Positions 8,083 to 16,290 are shown, numbered from the stretch's first letter. The stretch: 50,221 nucleotides of DNA from Actinomycetospora sp. (GCA_029266415.1 JAQSWW010000019.1:1-50221); one strand, 5' to 3'. Notes: generated from the letters alone by a model not told the origin. Translations and numbers: made by a program.

Positions 8083-8814
8083 GTGCACCCCCACCAGAAC
8101 GATCAGCTCCTCGTCGCCCTGCGCCACGCCGCTCGTGCGCTCGCCGAGCGCCGCAGCATCCGGGACCTGGAGGAGACGCTGCGCGAGATCGTGGTCTCGG
8201 CCGTGCACACCGTCCCCGGGGTGGACGCGGGCAGCATCTCCACCACCGAGCACGGCCACATCGAGACCCGCCACCCCACGAGCGAGACCATCCGCAAGCT
8301 CGACGAGACGCAGAGCGAGCTGCACGAGGGCCCCTGCATCGAGGCGATCGACGACCCGCCCGAGAGCGGGGTCATCGTCGCCCAGGACCTCGCGGGCGCC
8401 GACGCCGAGCTGTGGCCGCGATTCGCGCCCCGGGCGGTGGACGCCGGCTACCGGGCCCTGCTGTCGACGCCGCTGTCCACGAACGGGGGCCCGCGGGCGG
8501 CGTTGAACCTGTACTCCCACGATGCCGATCCGTTCGACGAGCACAGCCGCACGATCGCCGGGCTGTTCGGGGTCCAGGCGGCGTTGCTGCTCTACGGCGC
8601 CGACCAGGCGACGCACCTGCAGCGCGCCGTGGACAGCCGCGACCTGATCGGGCAGGCCAAGGGCATCCTCATGGAACGCTTCTCCATCGCCGACGACGCC
8701 GCGTTCCAGATGCTGGTCCGCACCTCGCAGGACACCAACCTGAAGCTCACCGCGGTGGCGGCGTGGCTCACGAGCGAGAAGAGGCGCGCCGCCGGGATCG
8801 ACGACGGCGGCTGA
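8083..8814 (+). CDS. GAF-ANTAR domain transcription antitermination regulator
   Basis: A 243-residue GAF-ANTAR protein of a different subgroup from the two upstream. The GAF segment covers VPGVDAGSISTTEHGHIETR, LHEGPCIEAIDDPP (EGPC motif) and LLSTPLSTNGGPRAALNLYS. The ANTAR domain has the canonical start RDLIGQAKGILMERFSI and the helix FQMLVRTSQDTNLKLTAVAAW. GTG 8083 is chosen because the domain pattern begins soon after it and the codons upstream in frame (from 7849) are low-quality, Arg/Ser/Pro-rich sequence. GGAAG lies about 11 nt upstream. Confidence 0.88.
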   Translation: MHPHQNDQLLVALRHAARALAERRSIRDLEETLREIVVSAVHTVPGVDAGSISTTEHGHIETRHPTSETIRKLDETQSELHEGPCIEAIDDPPESGVIVAQDLAGADAELWPRFAPRAVDAGYRALLSTPLSTNGGPRAALNLYSHDADPFDEHSRTIAGLFGVQAALLLYGADQATHLQRAVDSRDLIGQAKGILMERFSIADDAAFQMLVRTSQDTNLKLTAVAAWLTSEKRRAAGIDDGG

Positions 8815-8992
8815 CGGCCGAGGCCCGTCCCGGCCGGTCGCGGCGCCGCGGCGGTCACGCGGCGTTGCACAGTGCGCGACCGGTCGACCTCACGGCCGTG
8901 ACCCGTCGACAGCGTCGGGTCGACGGCCGCGCGCGCCGGGGAGGACCCGGCCGGACCGGACGCCACCCCGCCGGACTGACCGACGGCCTGGC

Positions 8993-9541
8993 GTGGCGGA
9001 CACTGACACCGTGGCACCGTGGCTCAGCGACGGGACGGTCGAGCTCTCGGCGCTCGCCGGGGACGGCGACGTCGCCGCCCTGGTGGCGGGGGAGGACGAC
9101 GACATCGCCCACTGGCTCTCGGGCGCCCCGTCGACCCTCGGGACCGCGGCACGCCACATCGACCGCTGCGCCCTCGACTGGCGGGGCGACTGGTTCCGCC
9201 CGGGCGCGGCGCTGACCTGGGGGATCCGTGACACGGCGAGCGGGGCGCTGGCGGGCACCGCCGAGGTGCAGCTCAGCGCCGCGGACGTCGAGGCGGGCAC
9301 CGCGAACCTCGCGTACGGCGTGTTCCCGCCGTGGCGGGGACGGCGGTACGGCGCCCGGGCCGTGGGCCTGATGTGCGGGTGGCTCACGGCCACCACCGCG
9401 ACGCAGCTCGCCGTGGTCCGCGTCGAGCCGGGCAACGCCCCGTCGACCCGGGTCGCCGAGCAGGCGGGGTTCGTGCGCTCCGGGCGGAGCCGGGGCGTCG
9501 CGGGCGCGCCGATGCTGCGCTACGTCCGCGCCCTACGGTGA
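8993..9541 (+). CDS. GNAT family N-acetyltransferase (RimJ/RimL-like)
   Basis: A 182-residue single-domain acetyltransferase. The acetyl-CoA binding signature is visible as YGVFPPWRGRRYGARAVGLM (a variant of R/Q-x-x-G-x-G/A), followed by LAVVRVEPGNAPSTRVAEQA and GFVRSGRS, the end of the GNAT fold typical of the RimJ/RimL branch. The substrate is unknown. The start is uncertain: GTG 8993 lacks a ribosome binding site, while GTG 9011, 18 nt downstream and in frame, sits 6 nt after a -10-like GACACT (8999-9004) and could be a leaderless start. It ends 4 nt before the next ATG. Confidence 0.82.
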   Translation: MADTDTVAPWLSDGTVELSALAGDGDVAALVAGEDDDIAHWLSGAPSTLGTAARHIDRCALDWRGDWFRPGAALTWGIRDTASGALAGTAEVQLSAADVEAGTANLAYGVFPPWRGRRYGARAVGLMCGWLTATTATQLAVVRVEPGNAPSTRVAEQAGFVRSGRSRGVAGAPMLRYVRALR

Positions 9542-9545
9542 CCGC

Positions 9546-9746
9546 ATGGCCGAGGACGTCGACCACGACTTCCCGCGCAGCATCGGGCGCCCGGCCACCG
9601 GCGCCCTCGTCCACGCCGGCTACACGCGGCTGAGCGAGCTCGACGGGGTGCCGGCGCGCGACGTCCTCGCGCTGCACGGCGTCGGGCCGAAGGCCGTCCG
9701 GTTGCTGCAGGAGGCCCTCGCCGAGCAGGGCATGCGCATGCCCTGA
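9546..9746 (+). CDS. Small helix-hairpin-helix DNA-binding protein
   Basis: A 66-residue protein. The body (GRPATGALVHAGYTRLSELD, then VLALHGVGPKAVRLLQEALA) has two helix-hairpin-helix-like turns, with HGVGPKA matching the G-x-G-x-x-A phosphate-backbone motif. It resembles the small HhH proteins related to the RNA polymerase alpha C-terminal domain. ATG 9546 follows TACGGT (9534-9539) by 6 nt, a leaderless-type arrangement inside the tail of the GNAT gene. The specific role is unknown. Confidence 0.8.
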   Translation: MAEDVDHDFPRSIGRPATGALVHAGYTRLSELDGVPARDVLALHGVGPKAVRLLQEALAEQGMRMP

Positions 9747-9772
9747 GCGGGCCCGCTCGTACCGTGGAGGCC

Positions 9773-10168
9773 GTGCCCGGCCCTGATCGCACCGCTGTCC
9801 GGACGGGCGCGGCCGCGCTCGCCGCCGGGGGTGTGGCCGCGACGATGCTGCTCGCCGGCCCGGGCGGGATCACGGTCGTGGTCACCGTGCTGCTCGCCGC
9901 CGCGCAGGTCCTGCTGCTGCGGGGGACCGGCGGGGCGCGGCGCACGCGGCGGTTCCTGCTCGCGGCGTCGGGGCAGGCCGGCCTGACCTACGCGGTGGCC
10001 GGCGACGCGACCGTCGAGTCGGCGCTGGTGTACCTCGGTGTCGGCGTGGTGTTCGGGCTGGTGGTGGTCGTGGCGCTGGGGCTGCTGGACCGGGCGGGGG
10101 CGTGGGACGAGCCCGTCGACGAGCCGCGGACCGATACCCGGCCGCTGCCGGTGGTCGACGGGGACTGA
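9773..10168 (+). CDS. Small membrane protein, hypothetical
   Basis: A 131-residue protein with about three hydrophobic helices: TGAAALAAGGVAATMLLAGP, ITVVVTVLLAAAQVLLL, and LVYLGVGVVFGLVVVVALGL near the C-terminus, followed by a polar acidic tail ending in PVVDGD. I do not recognise the family. GTG 9773 is preferred over GTG 9764 because TACCGT (9760-9765) lies 7 nt upstream, a leaderless -10 arrangement that would place 9764 before the transcription start. It converges with the DUF899 gene, with only 7 nt between stops. Confidence 0.7.
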   Translation: MPGPDRTAVRTGAAALAAGGVAATMLLAGPGGITVVVTVLLAAAQVLLLRGTGGARRTRRFLLAASGQAGLTYAVAGDATVESALVYLGVGVVFGLVVVVALGLLDRAGAWDEPVDEPRTDTRPLPVVDGD

Positions 10169-10175
10169 GGGCGCC

Positions 10176-10856
10176 TCAGCGGGCCGCGTTCGCCGCGGTG
10201 GTCTCGTACTCGTCGTGGCGCCGCCACCAGAGGTAGGGGTCGGACCGCGGCGTGCCGGCCGGGGAGTCCTCCCAGGGCTCCTGGCGGCCGAACGGGGTGA
10301 TGTCGAGGAACGACCAGACGCTGCCCAGCTTGTCCACGCCCCGGCCGCTGATCATGTAGGTGCGGTAGACGTCGTCGCCGTCGCGCAGGAAGACGTCCAT
10401 CGCGAACCCGCCGTCGTGACCGAGGTCGGCGAACAGCTCGCTGCGTGCCGCCGAGTACCAGGGGACCGTCCAGCCCATGCGCTCGCGGTAGGGCTCCGTC
10501 TCGGCCAGCGGCCCCGAGCTGATGACCACCCGCGTCACGTCGCGGGCCTGCAGGTGCGCCGGGTGGCCGAACTGGTCGACCATCATCGAGCAGCCCTCGC
10601 ACGGCTCGGCGGGGTCGAGCCACATGAACTTGTAGGCGATCAGCTGGCTCCGCCCTTCGAAGACGTCCACCAGGCGCACCGGCCCGTCCACGCCGTCGAG
10701 GACGTAGTCCTTCTCCAGCCGGACCATCGGCATCCGCCGGCGCGCCGCGGCGAGGGCGTCGGTCGCGCGCGTCATCTCCTTCTCGCGCACGAGCAGCTCC
10801 TGGCGGGCCTGCTCCCACTCGGCGGCGGAGACGACGGGACGCGCGCTGATGTCCAT
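10176..10856 (-). CDS. DUF899 family thioredoxin-like protein
   Basis: A 226-residue DUF899 protein. Family hallmarks: EKDYVLDGVDGPVRLVDVFE, QLIAYKFMWLDPAEPCEGCS (a thioredoxin-fold strand with a C-x-x-C-like pair), FGHPAHLQARDVTRVVIS, ERMGWTVPWYSA, and a C-terminal YLWWRRHDEY. The fold is peroxiredoxin/thioredoxin-like and members are thought to be cytosolic; no defined reaction is established that I can name. ATG 10856 sits 6 nt after a TAGGAT -10 box, so the transcript is probably leaderless. Confidence 0.9.
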   Translation of the reverse strand: MDISARPVVSAAEWEQARQELLVREKEMTRATDALAAARRRMPMVRLEKDYVLDGVDGPVRLVDVFEGRSQLIAYKFMWLDPAEPCEGCSMMVDQFGHPAHLQARDVTRVVISSGPLAETEPYRERMGWTVPWYSAARSELFADLGHDGGFAMDVFLRDGDDVYRTYMISGRGVDKLGSVWSFLDITPFGRQEPWEDSPAGTPRSDPYLWWRRHDEYETTAANAAR

Positions 10857-10862
10857 GAGGCG

Positions 10863-10893
10863 ATCCTAGAACTGTACTGCGTAGTTGTGTCAA
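10863..10893 (-). promoter_or_regulatory. Promoter of the DUF899 gene (leaderless)
   Basis: On the minus strand, TTGACA (10893-10888), a 19-nt spacer and TAGGAT (10868-10863), then 6 nt to the ATG. A perfect -35 and a consensus-type -10 make this one of the clearest promoters in the window. The 206 nt between this gene and 11063 otherwise hold no gene. Confidence 0.7.
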
Positions 10894-11062
10894 GAGATCG
10901 TTCCTCGGAGATCCGGACGACGGCATCCGGGCAGTCCTGATCGCCCGTCCGGCCGACCAGGACGCTCAGCAGCGCCGGCGCCTGTCCACACCCCGGCCGT
11001 CCATCCACAGGCAGGAGATCCGTCCTCGCTGGTCAGGGCGCCGTCGCCCTCACGTCGAGGAC

Positions 11063-12922
11063 GTGACCGCGGTGGTGGAGAGCCCAGGGAGGACCGGTGC
11101 GCCGGCCCTCGCCGGGTCCTCGCCCGCGCTCGGGCACCTCACCGGTGCCGAGGTCGTCGTGGCGCTGCAGGAGGCCGCACGCGAGGCCAACCGCCAGGCG
11201 GCGCGGGTCCTGCGCCTGAGCCACGAGGCTGCCCGGAGCCTCGGCCCGGACCTCACCGCCCGGGCCGACGAGGCCGAGCAGTTCGGCGCCGACGAGGTCC
11301 GCGCTGCCCTGGTGCTCTCCCACGCCGGAGCCCGGCGGCGGGTCGAGCTGGCCGAGTGCCTCGTCGAGCGGTTGCCCGAGGTGCTCGAGCTGCTCGAGAC
11401 CGGGCTGATCGACGAACCGCGGGCGCGGGCGTTCGCCGACACCCTGCGCGACGCGGAGGACGACCTCGCCCACCTCGTCTGCGCGCGGGTGCTGCCCGAG
11501 GCGCCCGGCCTCGTGCTCGGGGCCCTGATCGCGCGTCTCGAGGAGGTCCTGCTCGCCCTCGACCCGGGCTGGGCGGCCAGGCGTGAGGCCGCAGCGCGGC
11601 GGCGTCGCCGTGTCCGGGCCTGGCGCAACCCCTCGGGCACGGGATCGCTGGGCAGCTACGACCACCCGCTCGACCGCGTCGTCGGTGGCGTGGCCCGGCT
11701 CGAGGCGCTGGCCGCGGCCGCGCGCCGTGCCGGGGCCCGGGCGGGCATCGACGCCCTCCGCGCCGACGCGCACATGGGGCTCATCGACGGCCTCTTCGCG
11801 GGCCTCGACGACGACCAGATCGTCCTCGCGCTCGTCGAGCAGCACTCCGGCGGCGACGGCGACCGGCTCGACGGGGGCGACCTGTCACGGCCGGCGGCGG
11901 CCTCGGGTCCGGGCACGACGCCGAGCCGGAGCAGGAACCCGAGCCCGGGCAGGACGCCGAGGATCCGGATGGCGGCGAGGTCTCCCCCGGAGCAGCGGCA
12001 TCGCCGCGGATGCGCACCGGCACGGTCGAGGTGCGGGGCCCGCTGACGACGTTGCTGGGCGCGGAGGCGTGCCCCGGTGTGATCGCGGGCTGGGGTCCGG
12101 TGACACCCGGTGCTCTCCGGGTGCTGGTCGCTTCCCGTCGACGGGCCGAGTGGCGGGTGGTCGTGGTGGACGAGGCCGGTCACCTGCTCTTCGTCGACCT
12201 CACGCGCCGACGACCCGAGCACTGCGTCGACGGTGGACGCCGCGGCGACATCGTCGAACTGTGGGTCTCGCTCGCGGAGCTCGCCGGTCTCGAGGAGCTG
12301 GCCCGCGAGCTGGCACCGACCTGGGAACCGGTGTGCCGCGACATCGTGACGCGCTTGCGGGCCTGGCAGGACGCCGGCCGCCCCATTCCGGGGAGCGACC
12401 CGGCGCGCCGGTTCCCGGGTGCGGCCCTCGCGCGGTGGGTCGCCGTGCGCGACCGCTCGTGTGTCGGTCCCGGCTGCACGCGCCCGGCGCACGGCGCCGA
12501 CCTCGACCACACCGTCGACCACGGGCTCGGGGGGCCGACCGCCGATACGAACCTCGGCCCGGTGTGCCGGCACGACCACCGGCTCAAGCACGAGGGCGGC
12601 TGGGCGCTGCGGCAGGAGGCACCGGGCCGGTTCGTGTGGGTCAGCCGGTGCGCCAGCGGATCGAGGTGCCGGCGCGACCGGTCCGTCGCGACCTGCCCTC
12701 ACCGAGCCCGCCTGAGGACGGCCGGTGGCGTGCGGCGGCCCTCGACCTCGAACCCCTGGCCGACGACGACGGCGACCCGACCGGGCGGACGTCGAGCGCA
12801 TGGCTCCACGGCACGGCTCCGCCGTGGACGCGGGACCCGGATCAGCCCGCGGACCCCGCTCCGGACGGTTCCCTGCCGACCCTCCCGCCACCGCCCGTGC
12901 GGACGAACCCCCACCGTTCTGA
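11063..12922 (+). pseudogene. DUF222/HNH endonuclease (13E12-repeat type), frameshifted at least twice
   Basis: The DUF222 N-terminal half reads in one frame from GTG 11063 (LTGAEVVVALQEAAREANRQ to HMGLIDGLFAGLDDDQIVLA). Around 11850-11885, near a run of five Gs, coding moves by -1 to a frame with an acidic linker and then VEVRGPLTTLLGAEACPG, LTRRRPEHC and a full HNH motif (CVGPGCTRPAHGADLDHTVD, then GPVCRHDHRLKHEGGW). After FVWVS at about 12645 it shifts again: the expected C-terminal tail (RIEVPARPVRRDLPSPSPPE, then DGRWRAAALDLEPL) is in the third frame. Both shifts are explained by one missing base. No stop follows in the last frame near the expected end; a TGA at 12920-12922 in another frame marks a plausible original end, perhaps a third lesion. 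No single intact product can be made. Confidence 0.8.
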
Positions 12923-12975
12923 CGCGGATCCCGCAGGCCGCGGGCGGTGTCGGACGGGATCGCTACCGTCGGGGT

Positions 12976-13374
12976 GTGACCGATCAGGGGGACGTGCCGG
13001 TGAGCGACGACGAGGGGCTGGGGCTCGACGAGGTGCTGCTCGCGCTGCGTCGCGACCTCGTCGCCGCGCGGGGGCGCCGCGGCGAGGGCTACGGGCTCGG
13101 CGTGCGCGAGGTGGAGATCGAGCTCGCGGTCGAGGTCCGCCGGCGCCGCGAGGCGGAGGGCTCGGTGGGCGCGAAATGGTTCGTGCTGTCGGGCGACGTG
13201 TCCGGCCGCGGCGAGCGCGAGCGCAGCGACACCCACCGCATCACGCTGACGCTCGGTCCGGTGCTGCCGGACGCGGGGGCCGACCCGCAGACCGCGGACG
13301 ACGACGGCGTGGAGACCGCAGCGGGCGTCGTCGGGCCGGCGATCGCCGGGGCGCTGCCCGACGACCCGCGCTGA
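12976..13374 (+). CDS. Trypco2 (trypsin-co-occurring domain 2) family protein
   Basis: A 132-residue protein whose body fits the Trypco2 pattern: an N-terminal helix LGLDEVLLALRRDLVAARGR, then VREVEIELAVEVRRRREAEG, AKWFVLSGDVSG, and THRITLTLGPVLP at the end of the domain, followed by an acidic tail. Trypco domains are known as effector-associated modules that accompany trypsin-like proteases and NTPases in bacterial conflict systems; the domain itself is non-catalytic. GTG 12976 follows TACCGT (12964-12969) by 6 nt (leaderless-type). GTG 13000, 7 nt after AGGGGGA, is an alternative start. It is convergent with the peptidase-like gene at 13444. Assignment is by pattern, not search. Confidence 0.7.
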   Translation: MTDQGDVPVSDDEGLGLDEVLLALRRDLVAARGRRGEGYGLGVREVEIELAVEVRRRREAEGSVGAKWFVLSGDVSGRGERERSDTHRITLTLGPVLPDAGADPQTADDDGVETAAGVVGPAIAGALPDDPR

Positions 13375-13443
13375 CGCACACGCCGCCGGGCGCACCCCGC
13401 CGGCGCATTCCCGCCGGCCCAGCCCATCGGCTCGGCCGCCGGC

Positions 13444-14952
13444 TCACCCCCGGCCCGGTCGCCCCGTGCGGTAGTGCCCGGGGTCGGCGAGGTGCAGGTC
13501 GCGCCGGGTGCCGTGGTCGGGACCGATCCGGTGGGCGAGGCGCCCGCCGTGCAGGGCGACCAGGCCCTCCTGCAGCGGCTCGTGGTGGGTCGACGAGGTG
13601 GCGTCCACCAGCGCCTCGCCCACGACGTCCGGCCGCCCGGCCCGGCGCTCGGCGCGGTCGACGGCCTCGACCACCCAGAGGTGCTCGGGCAGGGCGGCGA
13701 GGCGGTAGAGGTCGGCCAGCGCCGGATCGACCCCCCGGGCGGCGAGCCCCTCGAGGAACTGGTCGCTGCGCACCGCGTAGGTGCGGAACGTCAGCTCCCC
13801 GGCCGCGGCGGCGCGCGCCACGGGCTCGTCGTCGGCGGCCCCGCGCAGGTAGCCCGCGAACCACAGCCGGCCCGCGGCCTCGGCCCGCTCGGCGGTCACG
13901 TAGATCGCGGGCAGCAGCGGCAGGATCGCCGTCTGCCAGGGCCGGTGGGCGTCCTCGGCCTCGGCGAACGGGTCGTCCACCTCGAGGTACGGTCCGCGGG
14001 CGTCGTCGTGGCGCCACAGCGTCACCCGCCGGTCCTCGGCGGGGTCGCGGCGGTAGGCGACGACGACCCACGCGTGGCTCGACGAGATCACGAGCGGCGG
14101 GAGCTGGCTGTTGACGTAGCGGCAGAGCACCGCGCGCAGCGAGAGCCGCCCGGCCTGCGGGTCGGCCCGCCCCGCGGCGTCGACCGGGTCGGCGGTGGGG
14201 TCGGCCGCCGCGTCCGCGGCCGCGTCCTCCTCCCGCGTGGTGGGCAGGTGCATGAGGCCGGGGGAGAGCCCGAGCCGTGTGGCACCGGCGAGCATCTGCT
14301 GCACCGAGAGCCCCTCGCTGGGCACCTGACGCCCGACGATGACGCCGCCGAGCGCGGCGTCGTGCACCTCGGCGGTGAGGTGGCGCGGCAGCCCGTGGGC
14401 GAGGTGCGCGTGGCGCAGCACCATCCACAGCACGGCGTGCGCGCAGCGCAGGTACTCGGCGTCCTGGCTGAGGAAGGGCATGGCCGTGATCCACAGCGGG
14501 TGCCCGAACAGCGACAGGCGCTCGGTGGCCTCGCAGCGGACGGCGCCCTCGAGCCCCGGCGGCGGCGCGATCATGGTGCGCCCGACCGGCGTGGAGGGCA
14601 GCGGGCGCAGGACGACGTAGCCGCGGTAGGTCTCGGGCCGCAGCCGTGAGAGGTCGGCGGGCACGTCGTCGGTGAACAGGTGCCAGCGGTGGCACACCGA
14701 GGGCCGGCGGCGGAAGAGCCGGCCGTGGAAGGCGCCGTGCTCGCTGCGCCAGTCGGGATCGAGGTGGCGCTGTTCGACGACCACGCTGCGCACGCCGTGC
14801 TCGCGGGCGATGGCGACGATGCGCTCGAGCGGACGACTGCGGTCGCCGCCGGCGTAGAAGTCGTGCAGCTCCTCCCACACGCCCAGCACCGTCACGTCGT
14901 AGACCGCGCCCGCGGAGTCGTCGGGGGACCAGGCCAGGAACGACCAGGTCAT
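13444..14952 (-). CDS. Putative papain-like cysteine peptidase (C39-like), uncharacterised
   Basis: A 502-residue soluble protein. A candidate papain-type active site is visible: Gln163 and Cys170 in MPFLSQDAEYLRCAHAVLWM, His293 in VISSSHAWVVVAYRRD, and Asp326 or Asp327 in PYLEVDDPFAEAED, in the Q-C-H-D order expected for this fold. The N-terminal 150 residues (VWEELHDFYAGGDRSRPLER, VVVEQRHLDPDW) form a separate domain. Residues about 240-265 are an Ala/Asp-rich linker. There is no signal peptide, so it probably acts in the cytosol. It starts 9 nt after the stop of the 65-aa gene upstream, implying one operon. The exact family and substrate are unknown; a non-peptidase use of the fold is possible. 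Confidence 0.55.
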   Translation of the reverse strand: MTWSFLAWSPDDSAGAVYDVTVLGVWEELHDFYAGGDRSRPLERIVAIAREHGVRSVVVEQRHLDPDWRSEHGAFHGRLFRRRPSVCHRWHLFTDDVPADLSRLRPETYRGYVVLRPLPSTPVGRTMIAPPPGLEGAVRCEATERLSLFGHPLWITAMPFLSQDAEYLRCAHAVLWMVLRHAHLAHGLPRHLTAEVHDAALGGVIVGRQVPSEGLSVQQMLAGATRLGLSPGLMHLPTTREEDAAADAAADPTADPVDAAGRADPQAGRLSLRAVLCRYVNSQLPPLVISSSHAWVVVAYRRDPAEDRRVTLWRHDDARGPYLEVDDPFAEAEDAHRPWQTAILPLLPAIYVTAERAEAAGRLWFAGYLRGAADDEPVARAAAAGELTFRTYAVRSDQFLEGLAARGVDPALADLYRLAALPEHLWVVEAVDRAERRAGRPDVVGEALVDATSSTHHEPLQEGLVALHGGRLAHRIGPDHGTRRDLHLADPGHYRTGRPGRG

Positions 14953-14961
14953 CGCGACCCG

Positions 14962-15159
14962 CTAGTGGAGCCGCAGCCCCTCGGTGTCGACCTCCGCGCG
15001 CAGCTCGGCGTCGCGGACACGGTCGAGGTCGGCGCGGTAGCGGCGCTGGAGCGCCGGGTCGTCGAGGTGGAGCCGCGTGGCGAGGTCGCCCGCCGGCTCG
15101 CCGGGCTCGACGATGCGCCGGCGCGCGGTGCGGGCCGCGTGGGCTGGTCCGTCAGGCAT
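14962..15159 (-). CDS. Small hypothetical protein upstream of the peptidase-like gene
   Basis: A 65-residue charged protein: basic N-terminal third (HAARTARRRIVEPGEPA) and a helical acidic/basic C-terminal half (RRYRADLDRVRDAELRAEVD). ATG 15159 has GGGAGG at close to ideal spacing, and TACGAT at 15195-15190 (minus strand) could be a -10 box giving a short leader. Only 9 nt separate its stop from the ATG of the peptidase-like gene, so the two are surely co-transcribed. I do not recognise the family. A regulatory or inhibitor partner is possible but is inference only. Confidence 0.65.
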   Translation of the reverse strand: MPDGPAHAARTARRRIVEPGEPAGDLATRLHLDDPALQRRYRADLDRVRDAELRAEVDTEGLRLH

Positions 15160-15295
15160 GGCGCCTCCCGGGTCGTGCCGTGGGACACCATCGTACCGGC
15201 GTGAGGCACGGCCGGACCCCCGGTGACCAGCCTCGTCGGGGTCGGGGAGCGCAGCACGGCGTCACGGTAGCCGCGCCCCCCGACACCCGAGGGGC

Positions 15296-15736
15296 TCAGT
15301 CCGCGAGCGCGGCGTCCAGCGTGATCGTGGTCCCGGAGAGGGCCTTGGACACCGGACAGGTCTTCTCCGCGGTCGCGGCGAGCTCCTGGAAGCGGTCGGC
15401 GTCGACCCCGTCGACCTCGGCACGCAGGGTGACGGCGATGCCGCTGATCTCGAAGCCGCCGCCCTTCGCCGGGGACAGCGTCACCTCGGCGCTGACGTCG
15501 ATGGCGCGGGCGGTGAGGCCCTCGCCGCCGAGCACGCCCGAGAGGTTCATCGCCAGGCAGGAGGAGTGCGCCGCGGCGATGAGCTCCTCCGGGCTGGTCT
15601 GCCCGTTGGGGTCCTCGGCACGCGTCGGGAACGACACGGCGAACTGGCCCGCGTTGGACGAGTCGAGGGTGACCTGACCCGTCCCGTCCTGCAGGCCGCC
15701 CTCCCAGTGTGTGGTGGCGTCGCGGCTCGGCATCAT
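15296..15736 (-). CDS. OsmC/Ohr family organic hydroperoxide reductase
   Basis: A 146-residue OsmC-type peroxiredoxin. The two catalytic cysteines are in their usual context: Cys60 in AAAHSSCLAMNLSG and Cys127 in AEKTCPVSKAL. NGQTSPEELIAAAHS and GFEISGIAVTLRAEV match the two-domain dimeric fold. It reduces organic and lipid hydroperoxides with thiol reductants in the cytosol. It begins 30 nt after the ohrR stop, with CAGGGAG as ribosome binding site. Two ATGs occur back to back (15736 and 15733). Expression is probably controlled by the upstream MarR regulator. Confidence 0.93.
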   Translation of the reverse strand: MMPSRDATTHWEGGLQDGTGQVTLDSSNAGQFAVSFPTRAEDPNGQTSPEELIAAAHSSCLAMNLSGVLGGEGLTARAIDVSAEVTLSPAKGGGFEISGIAVTLRAEVDGVDADRFQELAATAEKTCPVSKALSGTTITLDAALAD

Positions 15737-15766
15737 CGGCTCCCTGTGGTGGATCGGTCGTGGCTG

Positions 15767-16246
15767 TCAGCTCGCGGGCGTCCCGTCCCCGACCTCGCGG
15801 AACGCGACGGTCGAGGCGGTGATCGTCCGCAGGAGCACGACGAGCTCGCGACGGGCCCGGTCGTCGAGACCGAGGGCACAGCCGATGGTGCGCGGCACCT
15901 CGGCGACGCGGGAACGCAGGGCGCGTCCCTCGTCGGTCAGGTGCACCGTCACCGTGCGCTCGTCGCGGGTGTCCCGGCGCCGTGCGACCCACCCGGCGGA
16001 TTCCAGCCGCTTGAGCAGCGGCGAGACCGTGCCGTAGTCGAGCGCGAGCGCGGCACCGACGTCCCGGACCGTCCGCGGCTCGGACTCCCAGAGGACCAGG
16101 AGCACGAGGTACTGCGGGTAGGTCAGCCCCAGCTCGGCGAGCAGGGGGCGATAGACGTCGGTGACCGCGCGGGACGCCGAGTAGAGCGCGAAGCAGGCCT
16201 GCTCCGAGAGGAGCAGGTCGTCCTCGACCCCCTCGTCCGTACTCAC
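15767..16246 (-). CDS. ohrR: MarR-family organic peroxide sensor OhrR
   Basis: A 159-residue winged-helix regulator. The N-terminus carries LLLSEQACFALYSASRAVTD with Cys18, the position and context of the peroxide-sensing cysteine of OhrR. YPQYLVLLVLWESEPRTVRD, LDYGTVSPLLKRLESAGWVA and the wing RRRDTRDERTVTVHLTDEGR follow. Reduced OhrR would repress ohrR-osmC and release DNA on oxidation by organic hydroperoxides. GTG 16246 is chosen over the longer TTG start because TAGGTT (16259-16254, minus strand) lies 7 nt before it, giving a leaderless transcript; a TTG start at 16255 would lie inside the -10 box. Confidence 0.9.
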   Translation of the reverse strand: MSTDEGVEDDLLLSEQACFALYSASRAVTDVYRPLLAELGLTYPQYLVLLVLWESEPRTVRDVGAALALDYGTVSPLLKRLESAGWVARRRDTRDERTVTVHLTDEGRALRSRVAEVPRTIGCALGLDDRARRELVVLLRTITASTVAFREVGDGTPAS

Positions 16247-16253
16247 GGGCGCC

Positions 16254-16282
16254 AACCTAGGGCACGATCACATCGTGCACAA
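16254..16282 (-). promoter_or_regulatory. ohrR promoter with palindromic operator
   Basis: On the minus strand, TTGTGC (16282-16277), 17 nt and TAGGTT (16259-16254). The spacer region contains a perfect inverted repeat GCACGAT-gtg-ATCGTGC (16278-16262), placed exactly where a repressor would block polymerase. A second, shorter element TGCA-CAA-TGCA overlaps just upstream. OhrR autoregulation is the natural reading. Confidence 0.6.
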
Positions 16283-16290
16283 TGCAACGA

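Noticed and set aside
11583-14114. An 843-codon plus-strand open frame
   Set aside because: Only a segment near 12648-12920 is coding (the displaced C-terminus of the HNH gene); the rest is antisense to the peptidase-like gene or off frame.
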